Made by a program: the position numbers and the translations under genes. From positions 992,001-1,056,000 of the forward strand of contig JALBUN010000001.1 in NCBI GenBank assembly GCA_025174535.1: a stretch of 64,000 nucleotides of DNA. The letters run 5' to 3'. Origin of the DNA: Cantharellus purpuraceus. Its lineage: Eukaryota > Basidiomycota > Agaricomycetes > Cantharellales > Hydnaceae. The notes below the pieces were generated by a model that saw only the letters and a list, made by a program, of their open reading frames with translations, ran no database searches and was not told the origin of the DNA. This document shows, in pieces, positions 21,101-31,932 of the stretch; positions within the stretch are counted from its first letter, which is position 1; each line of letters opens with the position of its first letter.

Positions 21101-21975
21101 TGGTCAATGAAGAGAACAGGAGAAAGAGAGCAAGATATAAGGAGTGTGCTGATGTCAACGGGTAACTGTTGAATGTAAATGAGCGTTGGTGATGAGCATA
21201 GGAGTGAATCGTACAAGGATTGTGAATTGTCAGCTTTGGATAAGCGCAACGAGGCGAGACTTGAGATGAATGAGTGTTGTGTAGCCACCACGTGTGCCAA
21301 TGATATGTAATACCTACTCCCTCTCGGTCGAGTCAGAGGGTATTTGAATGTGGGATGAAAAGCAACACAGCGGCAATTAACAAGCATCCAGGTGCAAGTG
21401 GAGTGGCACAGTTGCTGTGATTGGCGAAATACACATGTACCTACAAAGCCAGAAAATTTTGAGGAGGTTCATGAGGCAATGTATGTTTCCTCACACTGAA
21501 TTGACAAGAGAAGGATAGAAATCGTAGGAGTGGGCACAATCTGTGGATATTCATACTATGATTTTTGAAGCTGCCAATGGTCTATCATTATTGTTGCGAT
21601 AGGCTCTATAGCTCTCAACAGCAACCGTTAAACTTTCCACATGTATGTGGCGACCCTATAACGCGCGAGAACAAGCTGTCAACCACTAGAGATTATGTCG
21701 GCTGAGTCTAAGGCATGAGAGAAAACGACTGCCACATTTGTTCTTCAGGTAACATCGATTATACTTTTCACTTCCGAGAGCGGATATACGCAGAGTGACG
21801 CTTTGAGCGCGAGTGTATTAAATATTATGATGGAAGATAGAAAACGGGTAGAGATGCCATGAGGTCGAAAACAAAATACAACTACAGAGAGTTAGGAACA
21901 AGAATAGAAAAACAGGGTATAAAAGTACATCGCAACAAACCTGGAGGCGGCGCACGTGACGCCAACAAGCACTAA
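21101..21975. other. Intergenic, nothing recognised
   Basis: Between the kinase relic and the 229-residue ORF. A minus-strand frame of 117 codons (21034-21387) partly overlaps the kinase relic upstream region but shows no motif. Confidence 0.35.
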
Positions 21976-22665
21976 CTACATGATCCAAGTCGAAGGATTG
22001 CCGTTGCTGTCAAAGTGGACCAAGCGTATCTGCAGGGGACCATTGCCTCCGCCATGAGCCCTCTCACTTTCCCTCTCATGACTGTCTCTGCTCGACTCGC
22101 CCTGTCCGTCGCGGGGTGAGTCCTGTTCAGGGGCTACGGATGTTTGCGGTGATTGTGAGGGCAGCTGGTGGTGGGCTGTCCCGCCCAATTCCCGCGTCTC
22201 GAGCCATGGGCTCGAGATTGTCGTGGCTGGCGATGGTACGATATTGTCCGGTGGGTCCAGCTGCTGATGCATGGCAGACGTCCGTCGAAGCCCCAATAAC
22301 CCGAGTGTGTGGATGCTGGGCAGACGGTCTTCCATCGCAGCAGCATCGTCCATGGTGGATTGTGATATTGATGACGCTCCATCGTCCGTGTGACCACCAG
22401 TCCATCCCTCTTCGACCTCGTCCTCCTGCAACCGCCCATCCCACCAGCACGGCGGCCAAATCTCATGTCCCACCTTCCGAAAATCAACCGGTAGTGGCAT
22501 CGCAACGCTCCCTCGTGGCCAAGTGACAGGGCATTCGAGGGTGGGACGAATATCTATGCACTCAGCACAGTGACAAGTTGGCAGGTGTCCAGATCCAACT
22601 GTAACAACACTGTTGGTGGCGTACATATCTACAAATCCATAAGTGTTTGACCACACCTGTAGCAC
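21976..22665 (-). CDS. Hypothetical protein, member of a small duplicated family (possibly partial)
   Basis: An open frame of 229 codons that begins with GTG in the track sense. The first ATG gives MYATNSVVTVGS at about residue 14, and CTACAG just before GTG TGG could be an intron acceptor, so an upstream exon may exist. Features are a Cys cluster (PTCHCAEC), a Trp-rich stretch (GHEIWPPCWWDG) and a Ser/Arg/Glu-rich tail. A decayed homologue lies at 5,325-5,630. Homology plus an intact frame suggest a real gene or a fairly recent relic. The function is not recognised. A dispersed repeat copy begins about 290 bp upstream, as at the other locus. Confidence 0.4.
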   Translation of the reverse strand: MLQVWSNTYGFVDMYATNSVVTVGSGHLPTCHCAECIDIRPTLECPVTWPRGSVAMPLPVDFRKVGHEIWPPCWWDGRLQEDEVEEGWTGGHTDDGASSISQSTMDDAAAMEDRLPSIHTLGLLGLRRTSAMHQQLDPPDNIVPSPATTISSPWLETRELGGTAHHQLPSQSPQTSVAPEQDSPRDGQGESSRDSHERESERAHGGGNGPLQIRLVHFDSNGNPSTWIM

Positions 22666-22956
22666 CGCGTTTGTTTACTCACTTTGAATACGAGGGTATA
22701 ACTGGCGAAATGACTATGTTTTGTGGATTTTGGAACTAATGACCTTGTCAGTGGCCTTGTCATCAATATTGCGACAGACCCTAGCTCACGAGAATAGTAG
22801 GTTTGCTGGACAGAAGGCTAGTCAGTGACACAAAGAGCGTGTAGCATCTAGTGGAACGCACCGTTGGCAACACAGGGACTTTGAATGAGACACTCAAGCT
22901 TTGTGTTGTTTAGAGGAGATGTGGTTGAGCTGGTGGTGGAGGTACGTGCTGGTGTG

Positions 22957-23460
22957 TCATACTAAAAGTTACAGCAGTGTGTTTATATGTGTGCTGAAGG
23001 ACAATGGGCTTCCAAGGGTCAATAGGGAAGCCGTAGGCGAGTGGTGTATGGGGTGCATGGGTATCACAAAAGAACTTTGACTCTTAAAGAGGTGTTAGCC
23101 AGTTACGGAATCAATGTTGAACAGTGGATTAGCGAGAGGGTACAGAGGGGGTACTCTATTGGCGGAGATTCGCCTAAGTCGACACTACTTCTCATGGACT
23201 GACCCATTGTCTGGTCGGTACTACCAAGGTTGGACAATAGGACAGTGGCTGATACTACACACAAGTAGCATGTCCTGACTTTTAAGGTTGGTGCTATAAT
23301 CACGCTGCACGAGGAATTTGGACTGAAACACAAGTGTGCACCGCACAGTATTTGTAACCGGTTTCAGTATGGAATACCATACTTCCCACCTCAGTCTTAA
23401 CCTTGTCCGGGGAGGCTAATATTAAGGGCCTGGAAGGGCTGGTCGAGGGGAGCGGTATTT
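22957..23460. repeat. Dispersed repeat, copy 2 (longest)
   Basis: Aligns with 4,065-4,510 over nearly its full length and with 6,050-6,365 in part. It is placed upstream of the minus-strand 229-codon ORF. A short frame MRSSVDLGES is shared with copy 1 on the minus strand, but the surrounding frames differ, so conserved coding is not supported. Confidence 0.6.
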
Positions 23461-24222
23461 ACATGAAGGAGCTGCACGGACGCTGGATGCATCGACGTGT
23501 ACTGTGTCTTAACTGCCACTAGTCAAAGCAAGGTGAAGAGCTTGAATTATTTTGTGTACGTGCACTCATTGATGCGTCGTGAGAAGATCACCCATTCGAA
23601 ACCCAGGTTTAACCGATCTCAGGTTGGTCACTTATTCTGCAAGCCTGACGGCGCATATTCAGCGTTGATTTCTCTGTGGGGGTGATCGAGACAATTGGTT
23701 TACTGCAGGTTGCTTCCGAAGCTCTTCCGTCTCACTGGATTTGCAAGGGGACGGGGGGACAACAGGGAACACAACTAGTTGGCCTGGTACAACGGGTTTG
23801 TCATAAACTTGATAAAGAAGAGCAACGCAGCGAGATGTTGGAAGGATCTCAAGATAATAGTGTTCTCGGGAGGTAGGGAATCCTTAGGCCCTGTCCTGTC
23901 CGGATGAATTTGATGAAACAGACAGCGAAGAGGACAAAACTCGAGACATCCTACTGGTCAGGTTATGTTCACCTCTAGGGATCCCTGCTCTAGGCATGCA
24001 AATACAAGAGTGGCTGGATGCCTCATGTAGCATGCATCTGGAGGTGGTGTTCATACTCGAATACTTATCTTTCTTCTATCATGTCTGAGCTAATTGAATG
24101 ATTTGATTGTGGGTATGGATAGGCCACAGGTCTTCCACTTGTATACCGGAAACAAGTGAAGTAAAGACTCCACTACAACCGAAAATGTTCTTCAATGCAC
24201 AGCATAACATTAGCAAACTTGC
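23461..24222. other. Intergenic, nothing recognised
   Basis: Small frames only. A plus-strand acidic stretch near 23,905-23,950 (DEFDETDSEEDKT) is open but isolated and has no splice partner that I could verify. Confidence 0.35.
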
Positions 24223-24283
24223 TCAAATGGAAATCTGACATAGAGTGTTGTCAGAACGGAGACAAAGGTAGACGGGATGGAGA

Positions 24284-24429
24284 GTGCAAATGTCAATGGT
24301 ATTACCGCCAAAGTGGATCTCCTGCACTGTCTCAGAGATGGCACGAAGGTCGCGTAGGTGCGGTTCGATATCTACGGCTGTGTTCAGATGTAGGCCTTGG
24401 CCATGGATGGAAAAGACTGATGTGGACAT
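24284..24429 (-). pseudogene. N-terminal fragment of Ran GTPase-activating protein (RanGAP1/Rna1-like)
   Basis: The minus-strand frame starts MSTSVFSIHGQGLHLNTAVD and continues IEPHLRDLRAISETVQEIHF then GGNTI. The FSI-G--L-L--------V-EI--GGNTIG pattern is the start of the RanGAP leucine-rich-repeat domain, the nuclear-transport factor that stimulates GTP hydrolysis by Ran. Homology stops after about 48 residues, where the family normally continues with the first full repeat (or a splice donor); here neither follows and stops appear soon. No further LRR exons were found on this strand. I read it as a transposed or truncated gene fragment. Confidence 0.55.
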
Positions 24430-24624
24430 GAGTTCTGTATTGGGTATGATGAGGGTCGTTTGGGTTCGTGAAGGTCGTGTGTGGCCTGAAGTCTGAAGGT
24501 GACACTTAGAGAGGCCGAGTTTAGAAATCAGACTCCGCGCACACGTACTCTTCTTGGTGACCTAGGCTACTGGGTGCTCACAAAGGATTCAACCTTGACA
24601 CTTGCTGGTGATGTAAAGAAATGA

Positions 24625-25010
24625 CTACGCGCTGCGCTTGGGAATGTCCTTTGAGATTATTCCCTGCTCAATTCTTCGAACGTCCTCACCACGATATGAA
24701 GTTTGCGACTTTGTTCTTTCGGGGTATCTGCTCTATATAGCACATGAGGTGGTCATCAAGACTCGGAGAAACTTCCCGTACAATGGTTGGCTAAGAGAAT
24801 TCTGAACGTGTGGTGCGTATGCATGGATTAAATGTGCAACTCATTTAGCTTTCGGTATCCTCTAAGTGTGAAGACGACAAGTACTGTATCTACAGATACG
24901 CGCTGTGCTTGCTCTGGAAATTATTCTTTCAGGTTATGCCTCAGTCCAGTCCTCGAACTGTCTCTACCGCGACCTGAAACTTGGTGTTTTCTCATTTGGG
25001 ACTTTCTTGG
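24625..25010. repeat. Diverged tandem duplication of about 110 bp
   Basis: The segment from ACGCGCTGCGCTTG (about 24,628) resembles the one from ACGCGCTGTGCTTG (about 24,898). Both are followed by TTATTC-rich sequence, TCGAAC and a TGAA(A/G)-TTG stretch before a T-rich end. The copies are about 270 bp apart and clearly old. No coding role is evident. Confidence 0.4.
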
Positions 25011-26116
25011 GTACGTGGCAACAGCTCCCTCATACTTCTGCCGATCATTTGCAAGATCGCCTTCGTGAAGCCTAAGAGGATATGGATTGCTCAGTTGGAT
25101 GTTCTCTTGCGCAGCAGTATGGTGCCTGGCTGCCAGGGGTATCTTGGAAGTCACTCTCTTGCACCCTAGCTCAAATGCGTCCCGCAGCGTATTTGCAGAT
25201 CATTAGGATCTGGCTGGTGGAAGATACTTACGTGGGTGGCATCTCGGGGCCCAGTATGAATAGGAACATCAAAGCCCTCATCATCGACTGTATGGATTTC
25301 TTCCTCAAAGCCGCTCTCTCAGTATGTTGTTGGCTGCTCCGAGTACAAATCAACTACATCGGCAGTCATGAAACTTACCGCTCGCCGCGACGGCACGGCA
25401 GGACAGCTCATGATTTCCAACTCTTGGGGCTACGGTACGAAGAGTAGCTCAGGGTGGATTGCGGTGCTGGGTGGGCCTTGCAGATGGATTGACTGCGGCG
25501 GACCGCCACGCAGCGCTATTCCTGGCATTCCTGCTCTAGTGTTAACAGTGGCATCTGACAGCACTTGACCATATGAGTTGATTTTAGCCTGATCATTACT
25601 CATCATGGTCCGAAACCACTCCCCGCCGTTATGCGATCGGCACCCCGCCGCAGCGAAATTTTGCCTGCGTCGTCTCAGGCTCATGGCCACTTTCGCTGGC
25701 TATACTGAGACAGCAAAGACAGACGACATGGGGCTGGCTCGGTAAGCAACGCACTGCCAGGTATGACATCTGTCAGCGCTACGCCCCGCGATCATTTGGG
25801 GCGTTCGATCAATACTTGAGTTGGAGTTTGGAGCTGGTGTACCTATAGATCGATTGTGTGCAGTGGATATAATGTTCTATTCGCGCTTATGATATATATT
25901 CTAAGCTGTGCTAAGTCTGGGAACGGCGAGAACTTATTGTCGGACTTTCGGTGAGTGTGTCGGCCGTGAGAGACTGGGCGAATAGAGTCGTTTGACAATT
26001 CCTTCGGCACGTCTCTCTCCCTCTCACCACCACCATTCTCCCTCTCCTCAGCTCTCCCATTAGTCGTATCACTTTCCCTACATTTGCTGTGCATTTTGCT
26101 AATTCACGACTCAGTA
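25011..26116. other. Intergenic before the PLC-like gene
   Basis: Several 60-120 codon frames on both strands, none with a motif. The last 100 bp hold a pyrimidine-rich stretch (about 26,010-26,060) close to the PLC-like start, as is common for fungal core promoters. Confidence 0.4.
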
Positions 26117-27715
26117 ATGTTGCTCCCAACCTTGGCGCAGGCCGCTGCTGCTCTCCTCTCCACCCAAGCTCTCCCTGCCATTGCCGCTTCGATTTCCCAA
26201 CGCGCTACCACATGCAACGGGCATGCTGAGGTGCGTCGATGCCCTGCATGAGTTCTCACACGCGTCTAAGCTGCGCCGCAGCTCTGTTCACGAAGTTATG
26301 GAAATGTGTCCTTTGTTGGCGCTCATGATTCATACGCTGTCGGCACCGACCGTGAGCACTGTATTTCGTATTCCTGCTTGTTCCGTACTGATGTGGTCTC
26401 TTGATTATAGTCGCCTCGAATCAGGACCATGACGGTCGGTTGTTCTAAAAGCATTGGCTAGTGCCATAGGCTGACGTACTGGTGTAGTGACGCAACAACT
26501 GAACGATGGTGTGCGATTACTGCAAGTGCAAGCACTACAACAGCCAGATGGTGTCCACTTGTGCCACACAAGCTGTGTGCGTCTCTTAATCGACCAAGCT
26601 CACATTTGTGTTTACCACTCCACCAACAGCTATTGAAAGATGGTGGTCTGGCTGTCAAGTACCTGCAGGCCGTCAAGTCATGGGTAGATGCGAATCCAAA
26701 CGATGGTGAGTCCCCTTCATCTCTTCCTCCCCCTTGTATTCACTTCTAGCGCCAGTGGTGACCATTTTGATCGTCAATATCAACAATCTGCCCTCATCAA
26801 CATGGCAAACGATATACCAATCTGCCAAACTCGACACAGTATCCTTTTCGCCTACCAAAGGCACCTTAGCCATATCTGAGTGGCCCACCCTTGGCGGCAA
26901 GTACTTGCGCCTTAAATACGCCATAGTTGTCAAACTGAAAGCTGTTCCCACAGAGATGATTGATTCTGGCAAGCGAGTAGTTAACTTTTTGGACAATCAA
27001 GCCGATTTCACCCAAGTACCGTATATCATGGATGGTGCGACTTCCGTGATTCTTGTTCAATCTCACAATTGAAATAATATACACAGAATTTTCAAACGTA
27101 TGGGAGACACCATTTGATGTCACAGAAGCTAGCTTCCTCTGCACCGTGAATCGTACCTCAGGCGATGCTACTACTCAGCTGATGCTCATTAACCACTATC
27201 TCGACCAAGTTTGTTTCATTTCATCCCATATCATACGGGTACCGCGCACTGACTGCGCATCAGGTTTCGAGCTTTGGCGGCATCAGCGCACCATCCCCTG
27301 ACAAAAATCAGCTCAACGTCACCAACAGCGTCAGCGGCCCTGGTTCACTAGGCCAAGAGGCCACGACATGCGAAGCAGCTCACGGGCGCCCACCAAACTT
27401 TCTCCTCGTAGACGTGCGCATCTCAGAGTTTTGACCCTTTCGAACGCTTGCTTACTATCCTCACTGGTTTATTTTTCGTAGTTTTATGAGTTCGGTGGAG
27501 GATCCGTATTCCAAGTCGCGGCGACCATCAACGGCGTGCAGTATTCGCCCACCGCGGCGGTCGCGACGCCGCTTGCAAGTGGTTCTGGTGGGTCTGGAAC
27601 AACATCGACACCCCTGAATAGTGGAGCGTTCGACCCTGTGATCTCGGCGCGGGGCCTTGCGGCGTGGTCGAGTATCGTGACTGGTGTGGTCATCGGTGTC
27701 GTAGCGGCTCTTTAG
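26117..27715 (+). CDS. Secreted GPI-anchored PLC-like phosphodiesterase (PI-PLC X-type fold)
   Basis: Ten exons encode about 366 residues: 26117-26230, 26282-26351, 26411-26434, 26488-26576, 26630-26705, 26756-26896, 26954-27034, 27087-27208, 27264-27413 and 27482-27715. A signal peptide covers about residues 1-24 (Leu/Ala-rich). The PI-PLC X-like block FVGAHDSYAVG includes His53, and HLCHTSC (93-99) supplies the second conserved His. WVDANPNDVVTILI is the usual downstream strand. A Ser/Gly/Thr-rich linker and a hydrophobic C-terminus (AWSSIVTGVVIGVVAAL) indicate a GPI anchor. The substrate is unknown; such fungal proteins sit at the cell surface. Exon 6 ends at a GC donor (GCAAGT), needed to keep frame. 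Exon 6 could start 6 nt earlier. Confidence 0.88.
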
Positions 27716-28098
27716 AGATGTATTAATCAAGTACCGCGGAGACGGAGAGGAAGAGTTGCAGCAAGAATGTAATTAGCTTGATCTCACACGGAAGGACGAA
27801 TATACTACTTTTCTTTTTCTTCCACCGAATCTGTATTCTCATGATGCAACCGCTGATACTAGGAGAACAACATCTGTAGCAAATGTGGCAAGACGAAATG
27901 GAAACCACGTCCGAAAGTACTTTAGAAAGAATACAGTACCAGCATATTATTGTTACATAGCTTCGACATACAGCTCCAACACTATCACCGATCGCCCTTA
28001 TGCTTCGAAACTCGAGCAGCGGAAAACACAGGTGCTCACCAAAAAAAAAAAAAGAAAAGAAAAGGAAAAGAAAGAAAGCAAAACGGCACAAAACGGTC
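27716..28098. other. Convergent 3-prime intergenic region
   Basis: Lies between two genes that end toward each other. It contains a poly-A/AAAG-rich tract (about 28,040-28,080) just beyond the minus-strand stop. No gene is seen. Confidence 0.6.
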
Positions 28099-29450
28099 CT
28101 ATGGCCCAGGACCGCCGTCTCCCATGGGGTTAATCGTAGTGCCCGACAAGCTGGGGCCCATCACTCCGCTCAACGGACTCTCCAAATACAGCCGAATCAG
28201 TACACTCTCCAACGCGGCGACGCTCGGGCCTGGATACTCGAATCCCCGCGCGTGCTGGCGGATGCTCGCAAACAGCACACCCATCCGATCCCACCGCTCG
28301 TGCGATGCATCTGCCGGCTGCGGCACGGTGGGTGCTGGTGCTGGAAGTGGGGCGAGCAAGGATATGGCAGCGGACGATAATCCGTGATGATGCGATGATA
28401 TGCCGGAATGGGGATGATGTGGGTGCTGTAGTGAGGGAGATATGTTGGGGTCGTGTGGGACGGACGAGGGGCCCGCCAGGGCGTTTCCGTGGTGCGTGGT
28501 GGAGCCATTGCCATTGTGAAGAGAGGAGACGTTTGTTGTCGTGTTCGTCGTATTCGTCGTCGTCGTCGCCGCCATAGCTGACGATGCGGAGGTACTGGTG
28601 GTGGTGGGTTGGGTTGAGCCGTTGATGACGGTGTTCGGCCGGAAGTTACTGAGCTTGCCCTTCTCTTGTGCAGCCTTCCGCCCACGACGCGTGAAGAGGA
28701 GATTGGCCTCGCCAATCTCGTGCGAGTGTTTGTCATTGTCTGTTAGCGACGAGTAAACGCTGTGCAAGGGGCAAAAAAAGAGGGCTATGTGAACATACAA
28801 CATGCGCGGACCTGCTCTGTGTGATAGAAAGTTTTGTAGCTTATCGATGCTGGACATCCCTCGCCTTCAATCTAACATCAGTCAGAGCGGGTCTACCCTA
28901 TAAACCAGGTCATCCATACGCGCACCTTCCTGCTAGGTAACTTCCTCTGCCTCTCAGGATATTTCTTCACATACTTCTTCCGCCCGCTCCGCGTGTGCCT
29001 CGCGCAAACTAGTTTTGTATGATCTTTGAAGCGAGGCGGCACCGCCTTGCTACCATGTGTGTCCCCCTTCACAAACTCGACAATCTTTTCCTCCTCCTCT
29101 CGTGCACGCCATGCCTGGAACTCCTCCAAGTTTGCGAACACAAGCGTGTACCCGTCGTCAGGTTCCCCAGAGCCGTACGCGGGCTTTGGCGGGGATGGGA
29201 TGTTCCCCGTGGATGTTGAGGGACCCGGCGTGCCGTTCACATCCTGCGGGTTTGACGTCGAGGCAGAAGAGCCAGGCGTATTTGACGAGGATGCTGTTGG
29301 AGGATTCATGGCGTTCATAGTTTGTTGCTGCTCAGGTTGTTGAGAAAACTGATGCTGTTGGGTGTGAAGCTGGTGATGGTCAAATTGCGAGTTGTCCGAC
29401 ATCGAGATGCCGTGATCAATGCTGCTGTCTATCTGAAAGTTGTTGAACAT
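28099..29450 (-). CDS. Putative DNA-binding protein with FAR1/WRKY-GCM1-like zinc finger
   Basis: Three exons, 28926-29450, 28799-28871 and 28099-28739, encode about 412 residues. The N-terminus is Gln/Ser/Pro-rich. A folded block at about 130-215 runs from TLVFANLEEFQAWRAREEEE through KLVCARHTRSGRKKYVKKYP to the spliced segment EGCPASISYKTFYHTEQVRAC and YNDKHSHEIGEANL. Cys149, Cys181 and the pair His204-x-His206 fit the C-C-H-x-H arrangement of FAR1-type domains, so zinc and DNA binding are inferred. The C-terminal half is low-complexity (Thr/Asn/His/Pro-rich) with a helical segment near 340-390. The splice joining is strongly supported because it recreates CYNDKHSH. Target genes are unknown. 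Confidence 0.75.
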
Positions 29451-29721
29451 CGGCGACGTCCGACGCGTAATATACCCAGCCAAGCTGGTAATGTCAAGAG
29501 AACAAGGATCGAAGGAGAGACAGAATAGGTTGTAGGGGAAAAGAAAGTAAAGCGAGAGGAACACCGAGCTCACTGCCCGTGGTGACTGCGTCGGAGTCTC
29601 AACTTCCGACGTGTAGCGATGGTACTATGTCCAACATCAATTTCAAGTTAAGATTTTCAAGCTTAATGATACATGAGCGCTATATATGTTCTGAAATCTC
29701 AGTATAGTCCTGCAGCTGCCT

Positions 29722-31932
29722 TCAAATGCGCGAAGCTGTGCCGAATCCCGTGACCTAAGGGACGGCGTGTGAGATGCAAAGCAGGCCAAAAAAATTCCGC
29801 GACTTACAGGATCCCAACCGCGTGCAGCCTGGCAAAGGGGTTAACTTTCGCATAAGCCAGGACGTCACGCAAGCACGTACCGGGAAGCCCGTGGTGTTGC
29901 AGCCTGGATTGCTTCCCGTCGTGACGTCCGTGAACACTCCTGGGTTCGCATAAATGAACGGGTTCATGAACCCGAGTGGACTCTTCCCCGCCGCAATGAG
30001 CTCCGCATTCAGCAATGCGACTGTGCTGGCGAAAATAGGTGATGAGCATGACGTCCCCGCGACAGTACCCTCTTTGCCTCCACTGAAGATTACAACTTTC
30101 TTGCCTTGAGCTGAGATATCAGGGAATGCACGACCTTCTAAATATCGCATTATGTCAGAAATGCATGGAAACATTAGGAAGTTACCCACCCTGTTGAACT
30201 TGCCAGCGTTAGTGTTTCCGAGAGTGTTGAGGTATGTTGAGACAGCAGACGACTGGTAAGAGGGGATACTAAAGATGTTAGAAAATCCTCCAGAGGAAAA
30301 ATTGGCGGAAGTTTCTGGGTTAACGCCTGTGGTAGCTCCAACCTAGTTAAATAATGAGTAAAATTGCTACACCGATCAACACCTCTCTTCACTCACGGAG
30401 GTCACAAAAGGACATCCTGAAGGGAATGTTGGAATGAACGTCGTGCAGACCTGAGATTGAGATCCTGAAACTCCACCATCTCCCGACGAGAAGAAAATAG
30501 AGACACCACGGGCACCGAGCTGCATGTACGCGTTACACAATGTGCTTGTTTCAAAACGTCAGCCTTCATAAATCGGGACAAAAGTCAGAGTCGAATCGTA
30601 CTTGGCAATGGACGCGGGGATATCAGGCTCGTTAAACCCGTAACTTGTAGTCAAAACCTGTGGTGGCGTTTGTTCGCTGAGGAGGAAGTCAGCCATGTCG
30701 AGGATGCCAGAAATGCCGTCGCTGTTGTTTGGCCCAACAGAAATAAAGGTGACGGGCACACTACCGGCGACTCCAACCGTGTATTGTATGTCCAAGTTCT
30801 ATGGATGAATGAGAAACACCAAATAATCCTGAAAGTCGACGTACAGCCTCAAGTCCAGCCTGGGCAGGAGACTGAGGATTAGACCCTCCGTCCAAGGTCT
30901 GGAGCTGGAATGTAGTTGCTGAGGAAAGATCCGTCCGGAAGTTCGTAAGGAAACTGGTAATGAAAACACGGTGAACACAGAAATTGTAGCAGCCAATGAA
31001 AAGACACACACCTTAAGATCCGCCTCCTGCGCGAACTCCTGATTGAACCCTGACACACCGATTTTGCTAGCAGTTTGGCTACCTGCTGTAGCAGGAATGC
31101 CGTACAACGACTGGACTGATTAAACGCAAGCTGATCATTAATACCTCTTTGAAACATAGAGAAAACGGGGGCATACGGCAAGCAGGAGTAATCGTAGATG
31201 AACACGACGATGGAACAGCGTCAGCAGTTAGATTCGTCCCAGGCGGAAGGGGCGTGAACATCAGTGGATCGCCGTTAACGGGCACTGGAAAGCTGATCAA
31301 TTAAATAACATTCAGCTCTATCTCGAGATGCCTTTGTTCGTGTGATACGCACGCCGTAGTGGGGTGGATGAATTGGATGTGGCTCGTGAGCATAGCTGGA
31401 ACGGAGTAGGAGAGAGTACGGGTGGTTTGCTCCCCAGTAGCTTGATGCGTAAACACAGAGAAATCGGCGTTGAACATCTTGTTAGCCTGTGAAACAGGTA
31501 CCGAGAAGCTAACTATGTCTCCGGCCGGAGACACTGGTGAAGCCTTCAACCCGTTAGCCGAGAGCCATTCATTTACGGCGGAAACTGTGTCCGGGGAGGG
31601 TGCAACGAAAGCCTCCACCTGCAAATCGGATATGAGCCACGTACAACGATGAAAGAGTTCAATTGACATGCCTCTTCCTTTCTCAGGTGCTGACCATACA
31701 GGGAACTGGACGGTGTCGAAACATCGAACAAGGCCTTCTCAAGTCCGGCCATGTTGTTGGAGACGAGAGCCATGCGCAAATTGAGAACTTCACCCTGCGG
31801 TGCAGCGGTGTTGCGCACAAAGCCATGGGGGATGCTGTTGCGGCGCTCGTGAACGACGAGTTTGTGGAGCATGAGCTTGGCATACGCCAACGATACCACC
31901 GAGACCAGAGAAAGGAGAGAAGATGCCACCAT
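29722..31932 (-). pseudogene. Sedolisin (S53) copy A, probably disrupted
   Basis: Eleven exon equivalents: 31672-31932, 31353-31618, 31177-31292, 31012-31115, 30845-30953, 30602-30798, 30397-30544, 30186-30342, 29881-30134, 29808-29828 and 29722-29754. All catalytic segments exist (E-ANL-D, SSGDGG, AGTSCSSP), but two lesions stand out relative to copy B. First, 2 bp are missing at the exon 5 acceptor (near 30,954), so normal splicing shifts the frame. Second, a 1-base-type frameshift in the last exon ends translation at 29,722 instead of the ancestral stop at 29,699. Using a donor 2 nt downstream within the GTGTGTGT start of intron 4 would restore frame, so a functional product is not excluded. 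Most of the rest is nearly identical to copy B. Confidence 0.8.

Noticed and set aside
23900..23960. Acidic stretch as a RanGAP C-terminus
   Set aside because: It lies on the opposite strand from the RanGAP N-terminal fragment and has no leucine-rich repeats around it.
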